Source: Cryptomeria japonica
Taxonomy: Eukaryota; Streptophyta; Pinopsida; Cupressales; Cupressaceae
Direction of reading: 5' to 3'
Assembly: GCF_030272615.1 (NCBI RefSeq)
Contig: NC_081410.1
Coordinates: forward strand, 125,989,640-126,053,639
DNA length: 64,000 bases
In this document: positions 38,701 to 53,700 of the stretch, one piece after another
Numbering within the stretch: position 1 is the stretch's first letter
Layout of the letters: the number at the start of each line of letters is the position of its first letter
The notes under the pieces: generated by a model
Seen by the model: only the letters and a program-made list of their open reading frames with translations
What the model was told of the DNA's origin: nothing
The model's database searches: none
Translations under genes and position numbers: made by a program

Positions 38701-41700
38701 CTCAAGTGGTAAATGTCAGCTCAAGGGGGGATTTCTAAAAAGACACAAATGAAGTTCCATAACAAAGGACCACAATTGGAATCCAAGATCGTGACAAAGT
38801 GGAAGAAGGTTGGAGATACCGACCTTGGCCATGTGGACCTCAAAGAGTTCAAGAAAAGAATGTATGGGCTCAATGATTGCATTCCTTCACCATTAGCACA
38901 CAAGATGATGAGTATTAGAATTGTTCAAGTAGCTAGATTTCCCCCAGCTATGCAATGCTACGAGCTGATAATAGAACGTTACAAACATTAAAACATTCAA
39001 GAGAGACAAATTGTGGCACTTGATGGCAGAGTGCTGGTCTACCTTGGAGAAATGGCCAACAAGGAAGCATTCGGCATTCTAGATTATCATTCTACCATAT
39101 ACAAGACCAAAGAGGAAACCTTAAGAATTTTTTAAGCAGAACCTATCTCTTGTACTGAAGGAATTAACAAGCAAAGGTTGCTTAAGCCAAGACCTCTTTA
39201 TTCCAAAGTGCCTAAGAAATTTTTTTGGACAGATTTCATAGAAGAGTATGGAGACCTCATCCTATTGCTAAATAGAGTTGTAGGACATCCTCAAGCCTCC
39301 TCATTCAAGACTTCGATGTATTACTTCATCAATGAAATCACTACCAGTGTCAAGATGATAAATTGGGCAAGGATAATCAGTGATAACATTGATGAGTAGC
39401 TGAGAAACATGGTGCACACACAGACTTTTTACATGAGTTCTTACATCATGTACATGATGGCAAACTGTCACAGATATAAGGGATTGATTTGCAAGGGCAT
39501 TGTGGGAAACAAGGATGGTCAATTCAAAGCATATGATTGCTATTTGCAATTGCATGAACAGGAGAAATCCCATTTCAAAAGAGTCAATGATGCATTCCTA
39601 ATGTACATCACCAAGATATTTCAAGGAGACACTCATTGATTGACACAAGATGTGATGTCCCCTCCTAGTTAGATATCAGTTACTGAGCAGGATTAGCCTA
39701 TCAGTGACCCTTGTAGGCTAATGGGGTTGGAGAGAAGGTCCTTTGAGGCAGAGACCTAGTCAGTGAATGGGTTACTTTCTACTCCAGAGCTCAGTAGTCT
39801 CAGATTTGGCATTTGTATGGGTTTCAGGGCCCAGTTTATCATACTTGCTATTTATAGTAAGTCACTGGATGATTGAGAGGGACACTTACTACTTTTAGTA
39901 AGACAATCAGGTGCGCAGTGGATATAGTGATTGGCCCCCTAGTTTAGACGAGATTGAGAAATAATGAATATTAAAGGAGTTATTAATGTTTAGATGGCCT
40001 AAATGATATTTAATTATTAAAAGGAGATATTAATAAGTTATAACTTAATGTTATAATTTGAGGGTCAAGTCATCATTAAAAGGGGGCCATAATATTATTT
40101 GTTTGGATGCCTAAGCCAAGGGGATTAATATAAAAATATTAATGTGCAAGTTTGTGTATATTAAATGCCAATTAAATGCTTTTGTTTGAGAAGTTCGATT
40201 TCATGAAGAGATATAAAGTTTGCCAAGGAGAAATGGAACTCATTCTTTTGGCCTTTGACAAACTTATTTCATGAATTTGTTGAGCATTGAAGAATAGGGA
40301 TGAGGGTTTCTACAAATCCAAAGCTTTTTCAACATTGGAGAGCATAGCTTCTTCATTGTAGTAGCTTTTTGAGGTTGTGAATTATCATCTGAAGATTGCT
40401 AATCAATTGGCTTCATTCAAGAGTCAAATTTGTGCATATGGGAGGAATAAATTTCACAATTTTCAATCAGATTCAAGAGCTGGGCAGAATCGGTAATTAT
40501 TGGCACATTTACTAAGGTTGTATGGCCTACTTTTTGCAGCCATAATTTGCAGCAAGGGAGGTGCCATTGTTTGGAGGACAATTTTGTTTGAGGAGGGCAT
40601 CAAAAATTGCAAGAAAATTAGTGAGGAGGTGCTAGGCCTTGGAGAACACATTGGCATCAATTTTGGAGGCTTACAATATAGATTTTGGAAGAACCAATTC
40701 AACTTGAGGCTGCCTTTTACCAGCAGAAGTCCAAAATTGATATGTTCAGCCTTTATCGGGTATGCAAATGTGTATAAAGATTCTGGATATAATTAAATAA
40801 AGAAAATATATGGTTTTTGTAATTGTGATATAATTAAATAAAGAAAATATATGGTTTCTGCAATTGTTACCTCCTATATCTATTTAGTTTTCAGTTTTAA
40901 GTATTTCTTTCATTTGCATTGATTTTTATATCAAAAACACAAAAAAGAACAGAATTCGAAAAAAAAACCCAAACAAAACTTCAGTAGAGGACTTGGGGTT
41001 TTCACAGTAGTATCAGAGCAATTTCCTGCCATCCTTTGGGGGTAAAACAGAAAGTTAATGCAACCAAGTGACAAGGAAAGAAGGTATTACCAGAGGGAAG
41101 CCCGTAAAACTTGGCAACCATCAAAGTACCTGAAGGGAAAACAGCATCTGGATTGATTGGTATTCAACAAGAATAATCTTCTAGGAATACTAAACAAGTT
41201 GCAAGCATGGGTGACAGAAGAGAAAATAGTCCACCACGAGATGAAGCTAGAGAAGTAAGGGAAAACTTGAGAGGGTTACAAGATAGACATTAGCGTCTAG
41301 TTGACACATTGCAGCATCTCACCGTAGCCATACAACAGTTGGCTAATCCTAAAAGACAGAATCAGGAGCAGGAGGATAATAGGAGTGTGGTTGGGACTCG
41401 TAGGGTTCGTAGGACACCTACACACACCATTGATCGGCCTACCCGACCCACTTTCTTAAGGAATGAACCAAAAGAAGGTGTTGGGGAAGATGATGATGCT
41501 ATATTTGCTAATAATGTCATGACAGTGCATGATGAGTGGAGTTTATTACCCCCCGATGTAAGAGAACATTTAAACTTTGACCATTACATGAGTCAAAGGA
41601 GGGAGTATGCTAGAGATAGACAGGACAGAAGACCAAGGAATCAAAACAAGGATTTGGAATATGCTACCTGTAAACTTACCCTATCACTGTTTGATGGAAG

Positions 41701-44700
41701 TGGGAAGGTCACAGCACAATCATGGATACATAAGTTGGACACTTCAACTTATGTCCTGTGACAAAGGGGGATGCAATTAAGTTTGCTACATTGCATGTAG
41801 ATGGAATGGCTCATGATTGGTGGCACAACGGAATGGTTACTTTGCAACACAACCTCATCACTTCATATCAGGAGTTTGTTGATAGGTTGGTTGATCGCTT
41901 TGATAAGGCGGATCCACAGTCATATTTCAGAGACCTTGCTTAGCTTAAATTGGTTGGGAATTTAGAGAGTTATATTGGAGATTTTCAGAGGCTATCAGTT
42001 ATGGTTTCCAACATTTCCGAGCAAAGATTAGTTGTTTAGTTTGTTGAAGGCCTATTGGAACCTTTGAGAGGGTGGGTAAAGGCTTTTGATCCACCATCAC
42101 TGTAGGAAGCAATGAAGAAGGCTAGAAGCATGGAACTTGCAGCCTTGCAAAACAAGTTCTCGTCAAAGGGATCCTCTTCATCTAGGGACAGCAAGTTCTT
42201 TCCTAAGAAAGAAGGAAAATCAGATTTTAAGGGAGATCAAAAAGGAAAATCAGCAGCACCATTTGACCAGGAAACACTCAATGATTTGCATAAGAAAAAA
42301 ATGTGTTTCTACTACAAGGGCCCCTATGATGCAAATCATGATTGTCCATTGAGGCCTAAGGGCAAGGCTAACCGAGTTATGTGGGCATTTTATGAGGATT
42401 CCGAATGTGAAAATTCAGACCAGCAATCTGATCAAGAGGTATCCGAGCCAGATTGATCTGAAAATGAGCCTAAAAAGTTTTTAAAAATGGCAGCACATGA
42501 AGAAGAGGTTAAGCTTCAGGAAGTACGTCTCACTAGTGTGCAACAGGAGAGCTTATTTAGGATGCGTGGGGTGTTAGCTGATCAAAAGGTTATCACCTTG
42601 CTAGATACAGGTGCCACTCATAATTTTATTGATGCTAGATTGGTTGAGAGGCGTGGGATTCGAACTAAGGAATTTGAAGGTATAAGGGTGAGAGTTGCGG
42701 ATGGTTACACTCTTAAGTGTGACAAGATGATTTCAGGACTTCCTTTGCATGTGAATAATTATGATTTTAAGGCAGATTTTTATGTTGTGACTATGGGAGA
42801 CACTCATGTGGTTTTGGGCATGAGATAGCTTCATGACATAGCAGAGTTTACTCTTAACCTTCGTGAGATGGAGATTAGATTCAAAGTAGATGGGAAGATT
42901 CATGTGTTGAAGCCATCAGAGATAGTAGTTTCACGATGATATCATTCAGGAGGATGGAGAGACTGATGCGCCATGACATGGTTGAGTGGACAGTAGAGTG
43001 TATGTTGATGCCATCACAGGAGGGATAGCAAAAACTAGTTTACCATCCAGATATACAAGAGTTGAGAATTAAGCATGCTAAGGTGTTCAATGACATTCCA
43101 CCAAGTAGACCTCCAGATAGAGGGATTGAGCACATAATTGAATTGGAAAAGGGTGCAAAACCTATGATGATCACTCCTTACAGGCACCCAAAGCGGCTGA
43201 AAGATGAAATTGAAAAGACAATTAAGGAGTTGCTTGCTATGGGGCACATTAGACCTAGCAAATCTCCCTTTGCCTCATCAGTAGTTTTGGTTAAGAAAAA
43301 AGACAGTACCCTTCGGATGTGCATTGATTATAGGGTCTTGAATAAGAGGACAATTAAACATAGGTACCCCATCCCTCGGATTGACGAGTTGATTGATGAG
43401 CTTCATGGTGCTTGTTACTTTTCGAAGATAGACTTGAGATCAGGGTATCATCAAATTAGAGTTAGAGAGTAGGACATTGAGAAGACAACATTTAGGTGCC
43501 ATTGTTGGCTTTTTGAGTTTGTGGTTATGCCATTTGGGCTAACCAATGCTCCTGATACATTTCAAGCTACAATGAACAGGGTCTTTCAGCCTCAGTTGAG
43601 GAAATTTGTACTTGTCTTCTTTGATGACATCTTGGTGTATAGTAAAACATGGGAGAAGCACCTTGACCATTTGGATACAGTGTTAGGAATTCTTGACAAG
43701 GAATCCTTGTATGCAAAATAATCCAAATGTGACTTGGGTATGGTGGAGTTGTTGTATTTGGGCCACATTATCAGTGCAGAGGGTGTGCGGATGGATCCTG
43801 ATAAGATTCGAGCTATTATTGGGTGGCCTACTCCAAAGAACCTCACTCAGCTCCGTGGATTTTTGGGATTGTGTGGCTTCTATCGTAGATTTGTCAATGG
43901 GTATTCACAACATGCAACACCACTTACTGATCTTATGAAGAAAGGGGCATTTGTTTGGACTCCTGAGGCACGGGAGTGTTTTGAGAAATTCAAATGCTTG
44001 ACGACTACTTGTCCAGTCCTCGCATTACATAATTTCACTAAGCCCTTTGAGCTACAGTATGATGCCTCGGCTGAGGGCATTGGTGCAGTGCTTATGCAGG
44101 ATAAGCACCCTATTGTGTTTGAAAGCGGGAAGCTTAGAGGACCTGAGAGGAGCTTCAGTATCTATGACAAGGAGATGTTGGCCATCATGCATGTATTGGC
44201 CAAATTCAGGCAGTACCTTGTTGGTAGTAAATTCAGCATAAAAATTGATCATAAAAGCCTAAGACATTTCCTAGGACAGCGAGATCTTAATGATCGTCAA
44301 CAAAAGAGGGTTAGTAAGTTGCAGTCATATGACTTTGACATTGTCTATGTCAAAGGGACACAAAATGTTGTTGTTGATGCTTTGTCGCGCCGACCACATT
44401 TGAGCTCCATGGTTGAGATTTCAAAGGATTGGAGACATCTGATTATACCAGAGTATGCCAATGACACTTGGGCTTCTGCAATTGTTGAGGGGTCAGTACA
44501 GGATAGAAGATACACAGTTGTAAATGATCTTATCATTTACAGGGGAAGAATTTTCTTGACCCTGGGATCAAAGATGAAGAATAGAGTGTTGAGGACTTTT
44601 CATGATGTGCCCATGGCAGGACATCCTAGATATTTTAAGACTTACAAACAGGTACGGGAGCGTTTCACTTGGAAAGGTCTTAAGTCAGATGATCTTTGGT

Positions 44701-47700
44701 ATGTGAGAGAATGCCCTATTTGTGTAATGTCCTCGTTTTTGGAGAGGAATTAATTAATTAATTTAATTAGTTAAGTTGTCCAAATTAGTATTATTTTTCA
44801 TGGATAGCTTAATTAATTATTTTAATTAATAAAATTAAGTTAATTATTTATGAAGTTATCAAATAAATTAAAAATTAAAAGATGACTTTATATTTAATTA
44901 ATTTAATAAAGTGACTTAATTAAATATTATATCATAAAGTCACTTAAGTGAAATAATATTATTTTAATATTATTTCTAGAAGCTTCTAGAGATGGACTGA
45001 AAAAAGTATAAAAGGAGATCTAGTTGAGCTTCAAGGCAGCTTTGGATTGGTTTTTGATATTGAATTGAGTTTTGTAGAAGCACAGAGTGTCTACGAACTA
45101 TTGTCTTTGGGAACGAAAAACTCCCATTGATAGCATAACTGAGGGAGTGAAAGACCATCTGAGGGGTTGTAGTTGAGAGTGGGAGATAACTCAGTCTTCC
45201 ATATTGTGCTTAATGAGTTTGTGCATCTACATGGTAGTGAGGTTCATGGTGTCAAATCATATTGGGTCTCCTTAATGCATCGATTCTTATTGGAGGAAAT
45301 AGGCGATTTCTGTGAAGATCAATTGAAGGTGGAAAATTGGGAGGTGGCTGCCCTAATTGCAGGTCTGAGGGAAAATCGGGTTCATCATCCATACCCACGA
45401 CTTTGCTAATATTTCCTTGTTGAAGCATCGTAACAAACAGTGAAGGACAGTGTTAGCCTTGGAAGCATAAGGCGATTCTATTAGGAGTTTTTGGGAGGTG
45501 CAATAAGAAGAATTCGGTTGACAAATCAATTCTGAGAACAAATTGTATCAGTCAACCATATTCCACGATTTTGTTTCTATTTATTCATTGAAGCATCAAA
45601 TCATATATTAGAGGACAGTGCAGGCATAAGGAGTGAAGGGCGATACCATTAGGGGCATTTGATGGGAGTAATAAGAAGAATTCAGTATCTATATCAGATC
45701 TGAAGATAAGTCGAATCAGACTGTTAAGTCTCCACGATTTTGCTCCTAGACAATCATTCATGTATCAGATTATTTTGGCATTGGCAATCCGCTTGGGAGG
45801 AGATAGCGATAATTTCTGAAGCAAGGAAGGGGGTGATGGAGGCTGCAAACTATTTATTACAGATCTGAAACGTACAGGAACAGGGATGAATTCTGATTGG
45901 GCACGATTTTGACACTAGGAGATCTCCATCATTTGGATATTGCTTGCCTCTTCAGTTTCAACATTGGGTGATGTTATAAACAGGTTCAAATTGCAGAATG
46001 AAGTTGATTACATTGCCAAACTGATCTCATAGTGTTACTGCTATAGGTGGTCATTTATTGTTGGGTATGCATATATTTGTAATCCAAAGTAGCTTGATAG
46101 CTTGTACTTAAAATGCATTCAATAAAGTATTCAAAATTGGAGTTATATGTCTGATGTAATTTACAGCATATGAGATGCATAGCAATTGTTTGACAAAATG
46201 TCATTAGCTGTAATGATGATTGGCACTTGCTCTAGATATGTTTTTTCTTCATGTGGTCTATCAAATTCACTTTCCAATTGAAGTCTTTGCAACTAAATGT
46301 TCAAGTCCATGAGACCAACCACAAGCAACCATTAGAAAGCAATCAGATTTTTGATAACAGCAGGTCTAAGGGTTGTAGGACAATTGTTCGATGATATTCC
46401 TTGTGTATTATGAGCATTTTTTCAGCATAACACGCAAGTTATACTAGCTGCCCAGACTGCATAACACGCAGGTTGTACAGACAAAAAACTAGAACAGCAG
46501 GTTGTCTGCTAGTTGTTTGTCAATATTCCTTCCATATCCAGTTTAATAACTGCAAGGGATATTTCAGTTTGCCAATAGAATAAACAGGAGCATACCTATC
46601 TTGCAAGGTTGCTCCAGCCACTTCCAATTCTTGATAGGAAGTGGGAATGTTTGTCTATGGATTTCATTACGAGCTTGCCGAAGGCCCAAGGTAGAGACTA
46701 CATATATGTGGTTGTCAACCGGCTCACTAAGTATGGTCATTCTTTTCGATCACAACTACATATACAGCTGCACATGTTGCAGAGTTATTCTTCCGCGAGG
46801 TATTCAGGTTACATGGCTTACCTCAGAGTATTGTCAGCGACAGGGATAGTCAGTTCATGAGTCACTTCTGGCAAGAATTATTCAAACTTTGTGGAACCGA
46901 GCTTACTTCGAGAACTAGTTACCACCCACAAACAAATGGTCAGATGGAGATTGTAAACAAATGAATGGAACGATACCTCGGAAATTATATAGCTCGGTAG
47001 CAGAAAGCTTGGGTGAAATGGACTTATCTCTGTGAGTACTGTTATAACACTACTCACCATATGTCGATTCAGATGACACCCTTCATGGCATTGTATGGGT
47101 ATGAGGCACCTAGTTTCCTTGATTTACTACAGAGTGATAGTAGAGTGCCAAGTGCTGCGAATCTGTTATAGGAGAATCACGACATTATGAGGGCTCTTAA
47201 GGAGAATATTCAGAAAGCACAAAACCGGTAGAAGCAGTATGTGGATCAGAAGAGGGTTGAGTGATCCTTTGAGGTAGGGGATATGGTGTATTTGATGCTA
47301 CAGCCCTATCACCAATCCACTCTAAGGAAGTGTGGTGCAGAGAAACTCAAGCCACACTGCTATGGTCCTTTCAGGATTGTCAGACGAGTGGGTGGGGTGG
47401 CTTATAAGTTTGATTTACCATCTGACAGCAAAGTGCATAATGTTTTTCACATGTCACGCCTCAAGAAGGCGTTAGGACATCATGTTGTTCCTTCTGCAGT
47501 TCTACCACCCCTGGGTGATGAAGGGAAGTTGATCCTAATTCCTGAGGCCATCTTGGATTTCAGAGAGAGACAATTACGGAGATAGTTCATCAAGGAATAT
47601 CTGATTAAGTGGAAGGATTTGCCGATGGAGGATGCTACCTAGGAAGGTGAAGATATTCTGCAACATCCAGAGTTGAGATTGCTTGAGGACAAGCAATTTC

Positions 47701-50700
47701 AGGAAGGGCAGACTATGATGTTCCCTCCTAATTAGACATTAGTTACTTAGCAAGAATAGCCTATCAATGACCCTTGTAGGCTAATGGGGTTGGATAGAGG
47801 GTCCTTTGAGGCAAAGACCTAGTCAGTGAATGGGTTACTTTCTACTCTAGAGCTCAGTAGTTTCAGATTTGGCATTGTATGGATTTTAGGGCTCAATTTA
47901 TCATACTTACTATTTATAGTAAGTCAGGGGAAGATTGAGAGGGACCCTTACTACTTTTAGTAAGGCAATCAGGTGCACAGTGGATACAATGATTGACCCC
48001 CTAGTTCAGACGGGATTGAGAAATAATGAATATTAAAGGAGTTATTAATGTTTAGATGGCCTAAATGATATTTAATTATTAAAAGGAGATTTAATAAGTT
48101 ATAACTTAATGTTATAATTTGAGGGTCAAGTCATCATTAAAAGGGGGCCATAATATTATTTGTTTGGATGCCTAAGCCAAGGGGATTAATATAAAAATAT
48201 CAATGTGCAAACTTATGTATATTAAATGCCAATTAAATGCTTTTTTTTGAGAAGTTCGATTTCATGAAGAGATATAAAGTTTGCCAAGGAGAAATCGAAC
48301 TCATTCTTTTGGCATTTGACAAACTTATTTCATGAATTTGTTGAGCATTGGAGAACAGGGATGAGGGTTTCTACAAATCTAGAGCTTTTTCAACATTGGA
48401 GAGCATAGCTTCTTCATTGTAGCAGCTTTTTGAGGTTGTGAAATATCATCTGAAGACTGCTAATCAGTTGGCTTCATTCAGAAGTCAAATTTGTGCATAT
48501 TGGAGGAATAAATTTCAGAATTTTCAATCAGATTCAGGAGCCGGGCAGAAGAAGAATCATAAGGCTAAGAATCCGTAATTATTGGCACATTTTCTAAGTC
48601 TATACAGCCTACTTTTTGCAGCCATAATATGTAGCAAGGGAGGCGCCATTGTCTGGAGGGCGATTTTGTTTGAGGAGGGCATAAAAAATTGCAAGAAAAT
48701 TAGTGAGGAGGTGCTAGGCCTTGGAGAACACATTGGCATCAATTTTGGAGGCTTACACTGCAGATTTTGGAAGAACTGATTCAACTTGAGGCTGCTTTTT
48801 ACCAGCAGAAGTCCAGAATATATATGTTCAACCTTTATCGGGTATGCAAATGTGTATAAAGATTCAAGATATAATTTAATAAAGAAAATATATAGTTTCT
48901 GCAATTGTTACCTCCTGTATCTATTTAGTTTTCAGATTTAAGTATTTCTATCTTTCATTTGCATTGCTTTTTATATCAAAAACACAAAAAAGATCAAAAT
49001 AAAAAAAAAAAAAACCCAAAAAACTTCAGTAGAGGACTTGGGATCTTCACACAAGAGGCCAAAGATTTGATAAGCAGATTTGGATCTTGGTACATCTGAT
49101 TCCCTAGATTCACATACCTAAGAGTCCAAGGTTTCACAGGATGGCCATACAAACTTCCAAGATATCCAACAAATAAAATGGTACTACTAGAAGTCATCGG
49201 ATAGCTAAACACATATGAGAAAATCCAAAGAGGCAAGAAGAAGGTTGAAATTTCTTTTCCCTTGTTCATTCGAAAGATGTTAGAATCATGTCCATCAACA
49301 TAGGCAGCCGATAAGGCAGATGTGGATATGCAATGGCATCCATTCTCCTTTTACCGATCAAGGTCCAAATTTGATCCCCATCACCATATTGGGACGATAA
49401 ACAAAAGGAAGTATAGACACATAGTTGATCTTGAGAATTTTTGGGCCAATGCAGCTGATGAATATGAAATAAGGAGAATGTGGTTCAAGATATCAGTAAG
49501 CATGATCATGTAATGTTCCCACTTTGAAATAGAATTTAATAATAAAAGCATCCAACAACATCACAATGGATTGGATCAGATCAGAACTCTTATTAAGTTA
49601 CAGGCACTAGCATCTTGGTTCCTGGTGGTATGCATGGGGATGTGTTGAATATGTATGCTTAATTTATGAATCCAGATAATGTTGTTATGTAGAATTTAGT
49701 AGTAATATTAATATAGACTGCAATATGTATGGCAGTCATACTTGATTTCATATATATTCATAATACATGAGAAGTTAGTATACTTATGGTCTGAATCATG
49801 TTATTACTGTCAGTATTTAAGAAGGGATTGAGTTGTTTCCAAGAGGGGCAGTCTAAATCCAGCCAATAGGATGATTCCCAAGATAGGGTAGGGATCAACG
49901 TCCCAGAAACCTTGAGGACATAGTCCCAAGATAGGGTAAGGCCTTGTATCTTTAAACTTTGAGGAAGCCAATTGAGTATGGTATCTAAGCACTTGGCAAG
50001 ATAGTCATCTCCTCCTTCCTTTAAACTGGAGTAGTAACAAGGATTGAACTTTGCATTAAGAATTATGGATGATACAATTAATTATCTAATAATAGAATTA
50101 ATTGCCTAGTATGGTGGATTGACAATTTATTCATGAATAATTGATAAATTATTTAAAACTATGGAATATCAATGATTTGATTTATGTTAAGGAAAGAGCT
50201 AAAAATAGAGTTGTCTCCTAATCAATTTAGTTGAAGTCATAAGTATATTAAAATAAATTAATTATTGTTATAATAGGTGTAAACTTAGTAGGGGACATTG
50301 CAGATTAGAACAATTTAACTTTTCCCCATAGCAAATCAGTTGGAGGATGATGGAAATTTCATCCAGCTACTCTATGAAGAAGAAAAAGATAAACCTCTTA
50401 CCACAACAAATTGGTCTGGACCTGAGCTTTCAGATTTGGATACATTGATGAGGCCAATCATGAAATTCACTAAATGGTGGGTGGATCAGAAAATTCACAA
50501 ACTGAAGGAGAAGAATATTGCCTTCACCTATGATTTAATGGGAAGCATGGATTCTTGTTCTTCCGATGAGGATGAAGTGACTCACGATGCTGAGAAACCA
50601 AAAAGTGGAAATTTTTAAGAAAAGGAAGGATACAACAGAGAGTTCACTAAGGCCAAGAAGAAAGAAGACTTCAAATAAGGTAGTTATATGTAAGAAACAA

Positions 50701-53700
50701 AGAGAAAACAATGCATCTTCTTCTACTAGCACTTTTTTGGTTGGAGAAGTTGGCTAATCCACAGATAGGAACAAAGCTCCAATTGCAGGTGATCTAGAAA
50801 TTGAGATGGAAATTCCTCCTCCAATTTGTGAAGAACCAAATAAAAAACCAAATGAAGAACCAATTCAGCAGGAAATTGTTCCTGACGGCCTTGATATTCT
50901 AGTAATAGTAATGGATGAGGAATTGGAGAATACATAAGTTGATATCTTGGAAGGAGATTTTCAAGAGGGAATGATTTCCGCACTTAGGGGAATTGAAAGA
51001 AGTGAAGGGAATCGGAGAAATGAAGAAGATGATGACATTGAACAGCCAACAATACCAGATTGGTTACTAGCAAGAATGAAAAGGAAAGCCATTGTAGAAG
51101 TCCAACCAGTGGATTGCAAAAGTTGCAAACAAGGCCATCAAATTTGTGGAAGAACTAGCACAGGTCTATGGTTGGATCTCTTCATTCATATATAGAATCC
51201 AGAAGCTGAATTTTGGGAAGACTTTCAAAATGTGCAAGAAAAGAGAATTCCATGTTTGAAAGTGTTGAAAAGAAATCCTGAGCATGACTTGGTCAATGGA
51301 AATGTAATTGATGCCGGAACATCATATGACTTCAACACATGGTATCAGGCCTTGGTGGCTAGAGGAGAAGTCATGGAGAAGATGAAGATTGATGGTGGCA
51401 GAATAGAAGAAATAATCAAAGTTGTCCAAGGTAGTGTCTTCATCATAGTTTCCAATGTGCTTGAGCAGAAAATAGTTTGAGATAGGGACTTGGATGTAGA
51501 GAACTTGAAAGCCAAAGTTCAAAGCAACTTCTTCACTTTTGCAAATCCAATCCAGAAACAACATTCCAGAAAGGCATCCTCATTCCTGTCCATTGAGGAT
51601 GGTTTTCGAAAACTAGAAATAGATTGGATAGCCACTTTTGCCACATGTCAAGATGAAATGGTGTAATGTCCCCACCTTTTTAGCATCTCAGTGGAGTTCT
51701 TAGCCTTTACATTCTCCGAAGGCTAAGTGGAGAAATAAGGAGAAATTGATTAAATTAATTTCTTATTAAGTCATTAAATAAAATAAAATAAAAAAATGTG
51801 ACTTTATATTTAATTAATTTAATTAAAAGTGACTTAAGTGATTTATTTAAATATTTTAATGTTATTATAAAGTTATAAAGTAACTTTATAATAATAAAGT
51901 CACTTTAATATTATAATGTGTGAATATGTCTTTAATCCCACATTGGCCAAAAAAGTGTTCGAGCTCTCATAAGAAAGAATAAAAAGGGACTTAAGAGCTC
52001 ATTTTATATTATCCATCCAAAGAATTGATATTTGTTTGTTATGAACTTGGGAGAAGAAGCCAAGGGTTTCTGATTCAGTCAACCATTGGAGAGCGACAAT
52101 TCTTCAGTGTTGCAACCATTTGAGGTGGTGAAATATCCACTGAATTTGGCATTTCAGGAGAGCTTCATTCTGGAGTTCTATTTGGGCTTTAAAAAGAAGG
52201 GAAGACATCTAGGGTATGCAGATTTTCGAATATATATCAATTGCAAACCTACAGTTTCATTTGGCAGCCATTAAAAATCAGAATTGAAGCAATCATTTCA
52301 AGATACAATTGCTGCTATAGTACCCGCGCTATAGTAGACGCTACAGTAACCGCGCTACAGTAGACGCTACAGTAACCGCGCTACAGTAGACGCTACAGTA
52401 CTCGTGCTACAGTAATCCGTGAATAGTGAAACGCTACAGTGGCGTGAATAGTGACGTGCTACAGTACTAAGAAATCAGGCATTTAATTGGCAAATTATTT
52501 GTCGCTACAGCAGGAACGCGTTTAATTGGCAATCCATTGAAGAGTGGAGACCATCATTTGCAGCAAGCATTTTACATATCAGGTTCTCTAATTTTGCTGT
52601 CATAAGTTTTGGAAATTACATGTTATACCTTTGTAACTATTTGGTGTGAGAATAACTAATAAAAACTTCATTATGCTGCTGCCACATAATTTCTAGTTTG
52701 CATGCCAAGTGTTTGATGATTTGTCAAGCCGCTGTAGTTGTTATTTTTAGTTACTTATATGCATGTTAAAAATCAAAATCAAGTGGCATATCATTTCTAT
52801 GACTTTGTTAGTCAATCTTTCATGGTTAGAGGCATTCAAAACATTAATTGCAGTGTACAAGACCCAAACAATACAAACAGAAAACTCATAATAGCAAGTA
52901 CAGACTTTGCAAGACAAGTGTTTGACAAAATTCCCAAGGGTAGAAATCAATGATTTAAGGGCAAAGTTAGTAAGGGTTCTTACAAATGGACCGATGGAAT
53001 ACAAGATTGACATACTACCCAAGTGTCCCAATGGAAGAGGTTGACCCCATAGTGACCAAGTTCATTGAATCTGCTGCCAAAGAAAAGGATAAGGGACGCC
53101 TGCTTCTAGAAGAGAGTTGGATTTATTAGTTGTTTATTTCTCATTGGTCCATTTTGGATAACTATATTAGCTTGCCTTTTTTAGTATTTGATGTTTTAAT
53201 CTTGGCCATTGATCTTAGATCAATCTTGGTCATTGCTTTGTAATGGGGTGCCTATATAAACCCTCCTCTTCTCATTTGCAAAGAGAGAGATTTCAGAGAA
53301 ATTGTTGTAATGATACTTCTTAAGTAATAGACATAATTCATTGTTCAAAATGTTGGTGAATCTTCGTCTACTTTTGCAAGCTAGCATGGTGTCTTGGCTC
53401 TCATTGGAATAGGTTTTTTTTCCAAGTTGACAGATTGAATGAAGGTTTTGATAAAACTGCTTACTGTGGAGTTAATGTGTTCATACTTTTTATTATTGGA
53501 TAATTTTCAATTATTTTGCAAAGTTAGCCTAAACCCCTAAATGAAAACTTGACTTCTATTGCTATATCCATTGTTCAAAAATGTTGGTGACTATCAATGA
53601 TATGAAAATCTTTTGAATTCCTTAGAAGATAGCACCATTCTTGTGTATTTGTTGAATTCGGCGAAACAAGAATTGTTTCAAATTCCACTTTTACAATTTT

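Larger units (their letters stand above)
39651..49050 (+). mobile_element. Full-length Ty3/gypsy chromovirus, 9.4 kb
   Basis: Two LTRs of 1,356 bp (39651-41006) and 1,337 bp (47714-49050) flank gag, protease, reverse transcriptase, RNase H and integrase in the usual Ty3/gypsy order. Perfect CAAGA duplications lie at 39646-39650 and 49051-49055. The LTRs are clearly homologous but carry many substitutions, so the insertion is old. Coding sequence has many stops. A solo LTR (44723-46566) later landed in the integrase. The element itself landed in ORF copy 2 of unit A. Confidence 0.93.
38713..53110 (+). pseudogene. Unknown large ORF, copy 2, split by three insertions
   Basis: Pieces: 38713-39645, 49056-49503, 50308-51656 and 52990-53110, with 39646-49055, 49504-50307 and 51657-52989 being inserted LTR elements and their TSDs. 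Joined, it aligns with copy 1 throughout: [81 protein letters not shown], then [32 protein letters not shown] and a C-terminal helical part ending [10 protein letters not shown]. Several stops (38989, 39135, 39397, 39637 and others) show decay. Start ATG ([10 protein letters not shown]) corresponds to the copy 1 start. Function unknown. Confidence 0.7.

Noticed and set aside
43035-44252. Several minus-strand ORFs opposite the chromovirus pol
   Set aside because: They shadow the RT/RNase H coding frame on the plus strand.
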